Source: a virus. From it: a DNA stretch of 48,740 nt. Positions 28,972-37,623 of the stretch are shown piece after piece (the stretch's first letter is position 1; each line of letters begins with the position of its first letter). The stretch is taken from positions 1-48,740 of the IMG/VR virus record IMGVR_UViG_3300021960_000123; one strand, given 5' to 3'. A model generated the notes under the pieces. It saw only the letters and a program-made list of their open reading frames with translations. It had not been told where the DNA came from and ran no database searches. Made by a program: the position numbers and the translations under genes.

Positions 28972-30693
28972 TTAGTTTCCTTTTAATTTACTAAAGTTTT
29001 TCTCTTTATGGAATTCCAATTTATTTTGGAATTTACCATCGAGAATATCGCCTTTGTGACTAATCACAAACACATTTGTATCATCTCCAAGTGTATCAAT
29101 AATTTTCATTAGATTATCTACACCTTCATAGTCTAGAGATGAATCGAATGTTTCGTCTAGTACCAATAAGTTAGTTGATACTGAGTTCTTCATCTTAGCA
29201 ATATGGCGCCAAGTAAAGAGTAATGCCAAGTCAATACGTTGCTTCTCACCTTCAGAAAACGAATCATAAGAGAAGTTATCTCTATGACGGGAACGAATTG
29301 TTTCGGAAAATGCTTCGTCAAGATTAAATGAGACGAAGAAGTCAAGCACCTGTAAGTATTGATTGACTAGGTTATTTATAACAGGTAAATACTGTTTTAT
29401 AATTTTTGTTTTAATTCCCGTGTCTTTTAGCATTTCTAAGATAACAGTATTATAAGCCATAGATTCGTTATTCTCTAAACGAAATTCAAATAAATCATCT
29501 AATTCTGCTTTTAATTTATCTAAGTCTGATTGCGATTTAGCTACATCACCATCATTCCCGCGAATCTTTGAAATGGCAACGGTGAGAGTTTTAATCTGTC
29601 CTTGCAACCGTACGATTTCTCTGTTGTTAGAAGATATAAGTGAGGTTTTTGTTCTGATATCATTTGAGGTATCATTGAGCCGGTCAATATTTGATTCCAC
29701 AGAAGACGACTGCTCATACACATCGTCCAACGCTTTTTGTATCTCGGATGCTTTAGCTTTGGCGGCGGAGAGCTTCTCCGATCGTAAATCCGCGTTAATA
29801 TCTTGGGAACATGTGGGGCATGTATCATTTTCCTCGTAGAACTTTGAGTCCTTGACAAGTTGTTTGATTTTTTGATTGAATTCCGCGTTATAATGGAGAA
29901 GCGTTTGCTTTTTATTGTGGTTCGTTTTGAGGCTTTCTTCAAGACCTTCGGCAAGGCTTTCGATTTTATCAGAGGTCTCGGCGTTTTCCAGCTGTAAACT
30001 TGATATTGAGTCTTCTGAGAGAACGATTTCGTTTTCTTTTTCTTCAATTTGATCATTACTTAAATCTTCAACTTCTCGAATATACTTTTTCTGTAAATCA
30101 ATCTTTTCTTTAGTTAGCTCATAATTATATTCAATCTGGTTAGCTTTATCTTTCAATAAGCTATTCTTTTCTTTTAAGAGCTGATTCATCTTAGAAAATA
30201 CGTTAATGTCCAGAAGATCCTCAATAACATCCCGCCGATGTTGAGCCGGGAGCTGCATGAAAGGAATGAAGGAGGAGGAGCCCAGCACTACGATCTGATG
30301 AAAGCTTTTATGATTAAGCTTTAAGATGTTTTGCTCGAGGATCTTCTGGTACTCTTTGGAATGAGAGGACTGATTAATCATAATCCCATCTTTCCATATT
30401 TCAAATATATTTGGCTTGATGCCACGTACTACTTTTAATGATGAGCCTAATACACTAAATTCTACTTCAACAAGACAAGACTTATTGTTAATAGAATTTA
30501 CAAGTTGAGGCTTAGAAATATTACGATGTGCCTTGCCAAATAATGCAAATGCTAGTGCATCAAGCATTGTGGACTTCCCTGCGCCATTGTGGCCAACAAC
30601 CAAAGTGGTTTTGTAGGTAGTAAAGTCAACTTCAGTAAAAGAATTACCAGTGGATAAAAAGTTTTTCCACCGCAGTTTTTTAAATTTAATCAT
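28972..30693 (-). CDS. 46: Recombination nuclease subunit gp46 (Rad50/SbcC type)
   Basis: A 573-residue SMC-like ATPase. Walker A VGHNGAGKSTML (about 33-44), coiled-coil arms with zinc hook CPTCSQDI (about 293), signature SFSEGEKQRIDLALL (about 483), and Walker B LLVLDETFDSSLD (about 513). Together with gp47 it resects DNA ends for recombination-dependent replication. Close in size to T4 gp46 (560). ATGA overlap with gene 47. Confidence 0.96.
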   Translation of the reverse strand: MIKFKKLRWKNFLSTGNSFTEVDFTTYKTTLVVGHNGAGKSTMLDALAFALFGKAHRNISKPQLVNSINNKSCLVEVEFSVLGSSLKVVRGIKPNIFEIWKDGIMINQSSHSKEYQKILEQNILKLNHKSFHQIVVLGSSSFIPFMQLPAQHRRDVIEDLLDINVFSKMNQLLKEKNSLLKDKANQIEYNYELTKEKIDLQKKYIREVEDLSNDQIEEKENEIVLSEDSISSLQLENAETSDKIESLAEGLEESLKTNHNKKQTLLHYNAEFNQKIKQLVKDSKFYEENDTCPTCSQDINADLRSEKLSAAKAKASEIQKALDDVYEQSSSVESNIDRLNDTSNDIRTKTSLISSNNREIVRLQGQIKTLTVAISKIRGNDGDVAKSQSDLDKLKAELDDLFEFRLENNESMAYNTVILEMLKDTGIKTKIIKQYLPVINNLVNQYLQVLDFFVSFNLDEAFSETIRSRHRDNFSYDSFSEGEKQRIDLALLFTWRHIAKMKNSVSTNLLVLDETFDSSLDYEGVDNLMKIIDTLGDDTNVFVISHKGDILDGKFQNKLEFHKEKNFSKLKGN

Positions 30694-31751
30694 GCAATCT
30701 CAAGAGTCTGTGCTTCAATCATAAGTTCGTGCATACGTGTTTTAATACGATCTTTATCTAATTCAGTATCAACACCATCTACATAAGTATTTAAAAGCGT
30801 AGACGTATCCTCCAATGATATGCTGTTATCTTCGACATTAGATCCAATAAACTCGCTGAAGTTCTCAGCAATCTTAAGTTCATGAACCTTTCTTGATAGT
30901 ATTCTATCAACAAATCGATCAAATGTAAACTGGTCTTGTTTATTAATTACAACTATTTTTACAAATTTATTATCAACTACACTTAAATCATAATCCATAT
31001 ACTCGTGAACACTATCATCATAATAGATACGATGATAAAGAGTATGAGGATTCCCAATCGCATGCAACTCTCTTGTAGTTGTGTCCAAAATGTGGAAATG
31101 TTTGCTGTCGTGCGCGTCATTCCAATAAAACTCCATTTGTGAACCAAGGTAGTGAATATTGCCTTGGCTAGATTTAGTATGAAAGTGGCCTGATAAAACC
31201 GTTTCAAATCGGTTAAACAAACTTGGATCAAGCCCATGCTCGCATTTAATACCTTTGATCATTTCATAACCAATAATATCAAAATGTCCGCCAACTATAT
31301 CGGCTTTACAGTTATTAATAAAATCAATAGATTCTTTTTCATTCTCAGCACAGATCCAAGGGATAAGCGCCATGCTTAATTCGCCATATTCCATAACGGT
31401 TGGCTTATGTACGATATGAACCTCATTCATATAATGACCAAGTAATTCTTTTAAACTATTAAGCTCATTTGTATTTTTATAGTAAGTGTCATGATTACCA
31501 CAGATAATATCCATAGTAATGCCATTGTCTCTTAACGGTTTAAGAAAGTGATCGCGGTTACGGTTAAGAGCACGGAAGTTGACAAACTTCCGGTTATCGT
31601 AGTAATCACCAAGATGCACAATATGCTTAATATTATGTTCCAAAAGATAAGGAAAGAATACATCGCTATAAAATTTCTCTGCATTATCGAGAAATACGTC
31701 AGAGCTATTGCGAATACCACAGTGAGTGTCATTAAGAATTGCTACCTTCAT
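30690..31751 (-). CDS. 47: Recombination nuclease subunit gp47 (Mre11/SbcD type)
   Basis: A 353-residue metallophosphoesterase: NDTHCG (about 7-12), HLGDYYDNR (about 46), CGNHDTYYKN (about 84), GGHFD and GHFHTKS (His ligands, about 155 and 192). These are all Mre11 motifs. Partner of gp46. Length close to T4 gp47 (339). Confidence 0.96.
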   Translation of the reverse strand: MKVAILNDTHCGIRNSSDVFLDNAEKFYSDVFFPYLLEHNIKHIVHLGDYYDNRKFVNFRALNRNRDHFLKPLRDNGITMDIICGNHDTYYKNTNELNSLKELLGHYMNEVHIVHKPTVMEYGELSMALIPWICAENEKESIDFINNCKADIVGGHFDIIGYEMIKGIKCEHGLDPSLFNRFETVLSGHFHTKSSQGNIHYLGSQMEFYWNDAHDSKHFHILDTTTRELHAIGNPHTLYHRIYYDDSVHEYMDYDLSVVDNKFVKIVVINKQDQFTFDRFVDRILSRKVHELKIAENFSEFIGSNVEDNSISLEDTSTLLNTYVDGVDTELDKDRIKTRMHELMIEAQTLEIA

Positions 31752-32341
31752 TCCAAAAAGCCGCTTAGATCAGAGTCAACTTTTACAATACGTTTTTTTC
31801 TGTTTTTTTCTTGTTTTACATACGCTTTTAATTCTGTATCTTTTTCTTTTATTTTATCAATACGATCTTTGAGTGTATCAATAAACGAATTAATTACGCT
31901 ACCAGCGGCTGCGTCCTGTAGACCATCACCAATTACATATTGCTCGATACCGCTTTCAGACAAGTATTTAAGTTTAATGTCTTGTTGTTTCTTTTCTTTA
32001 GCAATCCGGCGTAAAAAAGCATACCATGAAATTTGAGTGAAATATGCGAATGCGTTTGGATTTCCCGATCTTGTTGCTGCATCTATATTATAGTTTTCAA
32101 CTGCCTTAAGACAATTCTCAACTGCATCCATTACCATTTCTTCGCGATATGTATAGCGAATAAAGTTTGACTTGTGAGACAAGCCTTCAGCAATTTTTAA
32201 AAAACATTGAGCAATGTAATCAGGAACTTTTGGTAAAGGGTCATCAGTTTCTTTACATTCTTTTACGTGTTTACAATACTCAACAATAGCTGTTGAAAAT
32301 TCTCTGTTATTTACGTAATGTATGCTTTTCTTTTTTGCCAT
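31748..32341 (-). CDS. 55: Late sigma factor gp55
   Basis: A 197-residue protein in the T4 position (next to 47), with YIAQCFLKIAEGLSHKSNFIRYTYREEMVMDAVENCLKAVENY..., NPNAFAYFTQISWYAFLRRIAKEKKQ, a region-2-like sigma segment. gp55 replaces sigma70 on host RNA polymerase to read TATAAATA promoters, of which many are found here. Its own promoter at 32366-32394 is of sigma70 type, as expected for a pre-late gene. Confidence 0.94.
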   Translation of the reverse strand: MAKKKSIHYVNNREFSTAIVEYCKHVKECKETDDPLPKVPDYIAQCFLKIAEGLSHKSNFIRYTYREEMVMDAVENCLKAVENYNIDAATRSGNPNAFAYFTQISWYAFLRRIAKEKKQQDIKLKYLSESGIEQYVIGDGLQDAAAGSVINSFIDTLKDRIDKIKEKDTELKAYVKQEKNRKKRIVKVDSDLSGFLE

Positions 32342-32365
32342 AATATATTCCTTAAAGTCTATTCA

Positions 32366-32394
32366 ATTATAGACGGATATGCTGAAAATGTACA
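32366..32394 (-). promoter_or_regulatory. Sigma70-type promoter of gene 55
   Basis: Minus strand: TGTACA (32389-32394), 17-bp spacer, TATAAT (32366-32371), followed by an AAGGAA ribosome site and the ATG at 32341. Confidence 0.82.
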
Positions 32395-32431
32395 CAACTT
32401 TTTTTAAAAAATTAAAACTTTTTTTTAACAG

Positions 32432-32475
32432 CTGCTCATTTTATGGGTTTACAATCTTGAAAATTAGTGTATAAT
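32432..32475 (+). promoter_or_regulatory. Plus-strand copy of the early promoter cassette
   Basis: On the plus strand: CTGCTCA (32432-32438), T-rich link, TTTACA (32448-32453), 16-bp spacer ending TTAGTG, TATAAT (32470-32475). The CTGCTCA, TTTACAAT and TAGTGTA parts match the minus-strand cassettes at 6767, 7494 and 13450. It points into genes that lie on the minus strand, so any transcript would be antisense to 32509-34415. A 14-codon frame with ATG at 32512 is the only early plus-strand start. Confidence 0.65.
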
Positions 32476-32508
32476 AAATCTACAGGATTTTTGGTGTGGG
32501 TGGATATA

Positions 32509-32943
32509 CTAATGTATTTTACGATTACTTGGGAAAGTAATCACATTTGGATCTGACGAATCATCTGAATCCATACTATCTAGAAAATCTTTTAATTGCT
32601 TAAATCTATCGTCTAAATCTAACTTTTCGTCTAACTCTTCGTCTGGGATTTCATTGTTTTTAATTGCAATTTTATATTGCTTTACCATTTCTGAAGAAGG
32701 TAAACCTGACATAAGTATTTGATCAGAGTTTAGACTTAGAACATGGTGAGGTCCCACTTGAAAAGACATATATGGTCTAATAGCGTAATATCTTGCGTTT
32801 AATTGTTCATTTTCCCATTTACGAACTTCAAAGCAATGTCGAACAATAAGCTCAGCATTTTCTGCGTCATCCCATTCTATAACTTCACATAACAACTCGT
32901 CACCTGAAGATAGTTTAAATTGTCTTATACTATCTAGTTTCAT
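32509..32943 (-). CDS. Conserved hypothetical protein between uvsW and 55
   Basis: A 144-residue protein. The N-terminal half (MKLDSIRQFKLSSGDELLCEVIEWDD...) reads like a small beta barrel of the Sm/LSm kind, and the C terminus is very acidic (about 110-132, Asp/Glu/Ser). The place next to uvsW is conserved in marine T4-like phages as I recall. Overlaps uvsW by 4 bases. Function unknown; RNA or protein binding is only a guess. Confidence 0.8.
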   Translation of the reverse strand: MKLDSIRQFKLSSGDELLCEVIEWDDAENAELIVRHCFEVRKWENEQLNARYYAIRPYMSFQVGPHHVLSLNSDQILMSGLPSSEMVKQYKIAIKNNEIPDEELDEKLDLDDRFKQLKDFLDSMDSDDSSDPNVITFPSNRKIH

Positions 32944-34415
32944 ATATTAACCTTAATGATTTTATATTTAAATTGTTCTTTTTCATAAATTTTTACGCGT
33001 TCTGCTGAATGTAATAGTGTATAGTTTTGTTGCGATTTCCAATGTAAGTCGTCTGCTACATCATAAAGTGTCGTGATCCTACCATCGTCAGATTTTCTAA
33101 GTCCTCGTCCAATTGACTGTAAAACTTTGATTTGCGATTTTGATGGCGAAGCAAAAACAATATTATGAAGATTACGAATATTAATACCAGTACTAAAAGT
33201 TCCTAAAGAGGCGACGATAATTGCATTTTTCTGACCTTCTACAATTTTTCGTATAGCTTCACGATCTCCAGTTGCAACTTCGCCACTCACAAAAAATACT
33301 TTTCTATTTTCATTTACTTTACTATTTATCAACTCAAATAATGGCTTTCCATGAGCCTCCACACGATTAAATAAGATGAGAGTATTTCCTTCAGCATCAA
33401 TAGCCAAATTAGAAATAAGACGATTTCTAGCTTCATGTCCAATAATAAAGTCAATTTCTTCTTGATACGTTTTCTTTCCAAAATTTTTCCTTACCTCCTC
33501 TGAATAATTTAATAAAAGGACTTTAATATCCAATGGCGCTAAAGTATTATTGTCTTGCAACTTTTTGGTCGTTGTAACCTTATAGACTGGACCAAACAAT
33601 CCTTCTAGAACCAGTCTGTGTGTTTGAGTGCCATCTAAAGTACCGGTTAGACCAAAACGATATTTAGCTTCTGTTGACTTATTCATAATTGAGGATAGCG
33701 ATTTTGATTTAAAGCCATGACATTCATCGCCAATTACCATACCAAATTGACTAAACCACTTTTTCTGTAATTTATATATTGATTGCCAAGTACTAATAAT
33801 AATACGTTTATTTGTTGTTTTATCTTTGCCAGAATATATTCTATGCATGTCTTCTGGCTTGTAGCCATAATCTATAAAGTCTTGATGCATCTGCTCTACA
33901 AGGGAAGTTGTAGGTACAATAACTAGTATTTTATTGTTATTAGACAAATGCATTAACCAGTATCTCATAATGAGATAAATAATAAATGATTTTCCAGATC
34001 CAGTAGGAGATAATAAAATTGCTCGAGTTCTTTTTAGGGCTTTTTCAATCGCATCGTATTGATAGTCTCGAGGTTGAAATGGAAGCGCTTCGTCAGCTAG
34101 TAAATCAGACATATATTGAAGAGGTTGTTCCGCAGGAAAAGGAAATCCATATTGATGAGACTCTTCTGTGTCTACAGAATACGACCGCTCTGCTGCAAAC
34201 TTTAACAAATAAACATATAGCCCAGCGCCAAGCTCACCAGTCATGCTATTAAATAGACGTATTTTACCGTCCCAAACCTTATTTTTGTAAGCAGGCATAA
34301 ACTTATAACCAGGAACATAGAATGAAAAATATTCTGATAGCTCTTGGGCAACTCCACGGCTACAATCTATATTCATCATACTGTAATTGTCAAGTTTTAC
34401 GGATATTTGTTCCAT
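32940..34415 (-). CDS. uvsW: Helicase UvsW
   Basis: A 491-residue superfamily-2 helicase: ILLSPTGSGKSFIIY (Walker A, about 133-147), GDECHGFKS (DECH, about 230), LTGTLDG (motif III, about 254), and SLGTFSTGINIRNLHN and QSIGRGLRKSDDG (motifs V and VI, about 395-440). UvsW unwinds R-loops and branched DNA and shifts T4 from origin to recombination-based replication. Length close to T4 UvsW (502). Confidence 0.95.
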   Translation of the reverse strand: MEQISVKLDNYSMMNIDCSRGVAQELSEYFSFYVPGYKFMPAYKNKVWDGKIRLFNSMTGELGAGLYVYLLKFAAERSYSVDTEESHQYGFPFPAEQPLQYMSDLLADEALPFQPRDYQYDAIEKALKRTRAILLSPTGSGKSFIIYLIMRYWLMHLSNNNKILVIVPTTSLVEQMHQDFIDYGYKPEDMHRIYSGKDKTTNKRIIISTWQSIYKLQKKWFSQFGMVIGDECHGFKSKSLSSIMNKSTEAKYRFGLTGTLDGTQTHRLVLEGLFGPVYKVTTTKKLQDNNTLAPLDIKVLLLNYSEEVRKNFGKKTYQEEIDFIIGHEARNRLISNLAIDAEGNTLILFNRVEAHGKPLFELINSKVNENRKVFFVSGEVATGDREAIRKIVEGQKNAIIVASLGTFSTGINIRNLHNIVFASPSKSQIKVLQSIGRGLRKSDDGRITTLYDVADDLHWKSQQNYTLLHSAERVKIYEKEQFKYKIIKVNI

Positions 34416-34859
34416 TTATCCACCGGCTTCAAACTGCTTCCATCTTATAATATTGCCAATAGTTTGGTGGCGCCATTTCAAAGAATCAACAATCTCTGTT
34501 AATGTTTCAATTATTGTTTTGTAATACTGAATTTTTTCTTCAGATCTGCTAATTTCAGGATCACTATCATAATAATAGTCCATTTCGCCTTTCATAATTT
34601 TTAAACCATTTAATGGATCTGGATCCCATCCAAGGTCTTCAATTGTTTCTTGGTCCATTTTGCCATTATACCAAAGCCATTTTTGTTTAAGCAACACCTT
34701 TTGTTCTCGCTCAGTACGCTTTAAAGAAAGCTTAGCGTGACTCAGTAATTGTAAATATTTTGCGTGAAGTTTTGGAGTATTTCTAGAAGTTTCGTCAAGA
34801 CTTACTTTATCAATTACACATTCTTTAGACCATTGGTCTAGTATATCTTCTAAATTCAT
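34416..34859 (-). CDS. uvsY: Recombination mediator UvsY
   Basis: A 147-residue helical protein with the UvsY hallmark ending SLKWRHQTIGNIIRWKQFEAG and the inner WLWYNGKM. It loads UvsX on gp32-coated ssDNA. T4 UvsY has 137 residues. Immediately followed by uvsW with no gap. Confidence 0.94.
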   Translation of the reverse strand: MNLEDILDQWSKECVIDKVSLDETSRNTPKLHAKYLQLLSHAKLSLKRTEREQKVLLKQKWLWYNGKMDQETIEDLGWDPDPLNGLKIMKGEMDYYYDSDPEISRSEEKIQYYKTIIETLTEIVDSLKWRHQTIGNIIRWKQFEAGG

Positions 34860-34876
34860 AATAAAATATCCTAAGA

Positions 34877-35425
34877 TTATTCAAGTTCAAAATACGAGAA
34901 TCTAAATGTTACTGGATACGTAATCACTGATTCCCCACCGGCAATTGCTTCAAATTGGATATTACCTAATCCCGTTGGTACACAATCTATATATTTAATT
35001 TTTCTAGTTTGATTATTATGGCTAGATAAAATAACTAACGATATATCAGCATATGTTGGAGGGACATCTTCAATTCTATCTAAAGCCGTCCGGTTTTTAT
35101 GCTCTACAAGTCTATTTACCCAATTATACATTTCAACATATGAGTTTAAGTTCTCATCTAAAATAACCATTGCAGTTAATTCGCCGAACGTTAATTTATC
35201 GCCTGCAACTGGAATATTACTAACTCTTTGATAGAACGTATCAGCGGCCTGGACTGTTAGATCCGGGTGCAATACAGTTTGAGCAAAAAACTCTAAGTTT
35301 TTAAAGTTTTTTCTATCTATAATTAATTTAAACGCGTTAGGTTGTAATAAGTTTATATTATTTAGCGTACTACTATAAGTAACATCACTTACCTCAACCG
35401 AAACTGAAGGGTTTAATTCTGGCAT
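34877..35425 (-). CDS. Tail-tube-like virion structural protein
   Basis: 182 residues from ATG 35425 (GGAG upstream; a TTG at 35437 is less likely). AFKLIIDRKNFKNLEFFAQTV, GDKLTFGELTAMVILDENLNSYVEMYNWV and a final ITYPVTFRFSYFE follow the pattern of tail tube and tube-initiator proteins of marine T4-like phages (gp19/gp54 fold). Expressed from a TATAAATA at 35447-35454, so it is late, unlike the uvsY-uvsW genes after it. The exact T4 counterpart is uncertain. Confidence 0.75.
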   Translation of the reverse strand: MPELNPSVSVEVSDVTYSSTLNNINLLQPNAFKLIIDRKNFKNLEFFAQTVLHPDLTVQAADTFYQRVSNIPVAGDKLTFGELTAMVILDENLNSYVEMYNWVNRLVEHKNRTALDRIEDVPPTYADISLVILSSHNNQTRKIKYIDCVPTGLGNIQFEAIAGGESVITYPVTFRFSYFELE

Positions 35426-35430
35426 AAATA
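35423..35430 (+). promoter_or_regulatory. Late-type promoter CATAAATA for the oxygenase
   Basis: A plus-strand CATAAATA (one base from the T4 octamer), 35 bases upstream of the oxygenase ATG. Its first three bases are the start codon of the minus-strand gene, so the two divergent late promoters overlap the neighbouring gene ends. Confidence 0.55.
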
Positions 35431-35446
35431 ACTCCAAGGTTTGTTA

Positions 35447-35454
35447 TATTTATA
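35447..35454 (-). promoter_or_regulatory. T4-type late promoter TATAAATA
   Basis: An exact octamer on the minus strand, 22 bases upstream of the ATG at 35425, within the leader of the plus-strand oxygenase gene. Confidence 0.78.
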
Positions 35455-35464
35455 TGAGGAAATT

Positions 35465-36226
35465 ATGGAAAGTTTTATTAGACAGCACCAAGTAGAAGAT
35501 GTAAAATTATGTGATGACATTGTAAATGTTTTTGAATCAGATCCAAATAAAGAATATAAATGTTCTGGTCAATCGGGTGGTTTTGTACAGAACCACGTAA
35601 AGGTTAGTTTAGACGAACAATTTAGTAGATATAATTATGGAAGAATTTTTGACAGATATGTCAAACACCTAACTCCACTTATTGCTGACTATATGGCTGA
35701 ATTTGGTATGCCTAATTTAGGTTTACAAAATGTACAGGTTCAAAAATATCTTCCTGGAGAAGGATTTAAAAAATATCATTTCGAAAGAGATGTTATGAAC
35801 CCATGTAGAACACTCACGTTTATGACATATTTAAATGATGTAGAAAATGCTGGAACAGAATTTCTATTACAGAATATAACGACTGATGCAAAAAAAGGCT
35901 TGACTGTAATATGGCCAGCTGAATTTACACATCCTCATAGAGGAATCGTTTCAGAAACAGACATAAAATACATTATTACAGGCTGGTTTTCTTTCCTTGC
36001 TCCTGGAGGTGAGACCCCCAACGCTGTAGGCGAAGGTTTTCCTTGTCCAGAATCTCACATATATCTTATGCCAAGAGATCACGATCATAAATATAATCCG
36101 CCGATTCCGCAAGCTACTTTTGTTAATAACCGAGCTTTGGACTATGCTGATGGATCTATTTATCATCACCCAGATTATGATGAACTGCTAAAAAACTTCA
36201 AAGAAGAAGAAAAAAGGAGCGCCTAA
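35465..36226 (+). CDS. 2-oxoglutarate/Fe(II)-dependent oxygenase (prolyl-hydroxylase type)
   Basis: The only plus-strand gene recognised. 253 residues from ATG 35465 (TGAGGAA upstream). Iron site: KYHFERD (His-x-Glu in place of His-x-Asp, about 106-110) and HPHRG (distal His, about 157-160), with DIKYIITGWFSF giving the 2-oxoglutarate-binding Lys (about 169). This variant is usual in marine phage 2OG oxygenases found by the capsid genes. Likely hydroxylates a protein; target unknown. The stop codon lies in the loop of a minus-strand terminator. Confidence 0.88.
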   Translation: MESFIRQHQVEDVKLCDDIVNVFESDPNKEYKCSGQSGGFVQNHVKVSLDEQFSRYNYGRIFDRYVKHLTPLIADYMAEFGMPNLGLQNVQVQKYLPGEGFKKYHFERDVMNPCRTLTFMTYLNDVENAGTEFLLQNITTDAKKGLTVIWPAEFTHPHRGIVSETDIKYIITGWFSFLAPGGETPNAVGEGFPCPESHIYLMPRDHDHKYNPPIPQATFVNNRALDYADGSIYHHPDYDELLKNFKEEEKRSA

Positions 36227-36233
36227 GCGCTCC
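36208..36233 (-). terminator. Terminator of the gene 23 transcript
   Basis: Minus strand: GGAGCGC-TTAG-GCGCTCC, a perfect 7-bp stem followed by six T. It lies within the last codons of the plus-strand oxygenase, whose stop TAA forms the loop. Confidence 0.87.
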
Positions 36234-36254
36234 AGTTATAATAAAAGATAGTTT

Positions 36255-36280
36255 GGCGGGGTTTATCCCCGCCTTTTTCT
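36255..36280 (+). terminator. Terminator of the oxygenase transcript
   Basis: Plus strand: GGCGGGG-TTTAT-CCCCGCC followed by TTTTTCTT. It ends 9 bases before the end of gene 23, so the two convergent genes have one terminator each within 75 bases. Confidence 0.9.
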
Positions 36281-36288
36281 TATATCTC

Positions 36289-37608
36289 TTATGTTTGTAG
36301 AATGTTGTCCACGCGGAAGATACGGTAGTATTGGTTCTGACGAGCATTACCCAAACCATTGTTTGAAATCGCACCAGGTACGAATGGATTTGCAGCCATA
36401 CCGTAACGAGTTTTGAAGCCAATTTTTGGTTGGAAATCGTTTTCACCAACTGCGCGTACCATTGTTAATGGAACGTATGGGCAATAGAACACACCAGCGT
36501 CATATGGGTTTGCACCTTTATAGCCAACTGTGATATAATCAGTTGTTGCATATGGGTCGATGTATACTTTCATCCGGCCATTAATAACACCAGCAAATGT
36601 ATTGCCTGTGTCATCAACGTTCAAGTTAGTTGACAATGCTGGAGCATAATCCAAAGCACCTGCAGCAGCCAAAGCTGAAGCAACGTCTGATGAACAGATG
36701 ATGAAGTTACCTTTACCGCGACGTGTGTCTTTTGCGATTTGGTTTGCTTCACGATCTAGTTGGACCAACAGACCTTTGAATTTTTCAACTGACCAGCGGC
36801 CATCAGCGTCTGTCGACAGATCGAAGATACCGTTGATTGCTGTGTTTTCTGTGCCTGCACCAGTTTTTGCTTGTGAGTTGATTGTACGTACAACTTCACG
36901 GTTGATTTCAGCCAAGATCTCTGTAGACAAAATGTTTGACAATTCTGTCTCAGCGTCCAAACCGTGGATCGCTTTAAGGTCTTGTGCCAGCTCCAAGCTG
37001 TATTCTGCTTTCAACGCACGTGATTTTGCAGTAACAGTTTGCTTTTCAATGGTGAAGCCCATGTTACGGAATGCACCTGAAAGTTCTGCATTAGCAGTTG
37101 ACATGCCATCGCCGAATGTTGGGTTTGAACCACGGTCATTGTCGATAGACGAGTCTGAGTTAGAGTCTGTCAAACCACCAAGGCCAGATGGATCTGAGCT
37201 TTGTGTATCTGAAGAGTCGCCAGCAAATGTAGTATCTGCTTCGTTGAATAGCGCTTCAGCTGCGCCAGTTGTACCTGATGTGTAGCGTGATTTCATTGCG
37301 AAAATCAAGCCTGTTGGACCAGCCATTGGCTGAACGCCACATACGTCATATGCCATCATGTTTGGCATTGCGCGGCGGACCAATGAGATAAGGACTGGGT
37401 CCCAATTTGCTACAGAAGAGTTACCTACAGATGTTGCAGGTGCTTCTGACAAAAAGTTTTGTTGTGCACGTTCTTCGCGAAGTGCTTTTTCTGTGTTCTC
37501 CAGAACGACAGCGGTAACTGCACGCTTATGCGTGTCAGCGATTTCACCAGCTGCTGATTCGTTCAAAACTGGAGACCATTTCTCTACGAGACGATCATAA
37601 GTTTCCAT
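36289..37608 (-). CDS. 23: Major capsid protein gp23
   Basis: A 439-residue protein in the standard order 20-67-21-22-23. The N terminus is helical and Ala/Glu-rich up to about residue 60, where T4 gp23 is cut by gp21; the typical phrases ALRRAMPNMMAYDVCGVQPM-like (here LVRRAMPNMMAYDVCGVQPM) and YCPYVPLTMVRAVGENDFQPKIGFKTRYG are present. GC content is clearly higher than in neighbours, as expected for a very highly expressed gene. Shorter than T4 gp23 (521), like cyanophage types. Confidence 0.97.
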   Translation of the reverse strand: METYDRLVEKWSPVLNESAAGEIADTHKRAVTAVVLENTEKALREERAQQNFLSEAPATSVGNSSVANWDPVLISLVRRAMPNMMAYDVCGVQPMAGPTGLIFAMKSRYTSGTTGAAEALFNEADTTFAGDSSDTQSSDPSGLGGLTDSNSDSSIDNDRGSNPTFGDGMSTANAELSGAFRNMGFTIEKQTVTAKSRALKAEYSLELAQDLKAIHGLDAETELSNILSTEILAEINREVVRTINSQAKTGAGTENTAINGIFDLSTDADGRWSVEKFKGLLVQLDREANQIAKDTRRGKGNFIICSSDVASALAAAGALDYAPALSTNLNVDDTGNTFAGVINGRMKVYIDPYATTDYITVGYKGANPYDAGVFYCPYVPLTMVRAVGENDFQPKIGFKTRYGMAANPFVPGAISNNGLGNARQNQYYRIFRVDNILQT

Positions 37609-37623
37609 AATAGGATCTCCTAA

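Noticed and set aside
29373-29380. TATAAATA inside gene 46
   Set aside because: Internal to a long coding region of an early gene with no start codon suitably placed.
32523-32542. 8-bp hairpin near the end of the gene at 32509 as a terminator
   Set aside because: No T tract follows on either strand, so it was not called a terminator.
36698-37600. Plus-strand frames opposite gene 23
   Set aside because: They arise from the GC-richer codon usage of the capsid gene; Ser/Arg-rich translation with no ribosome site.
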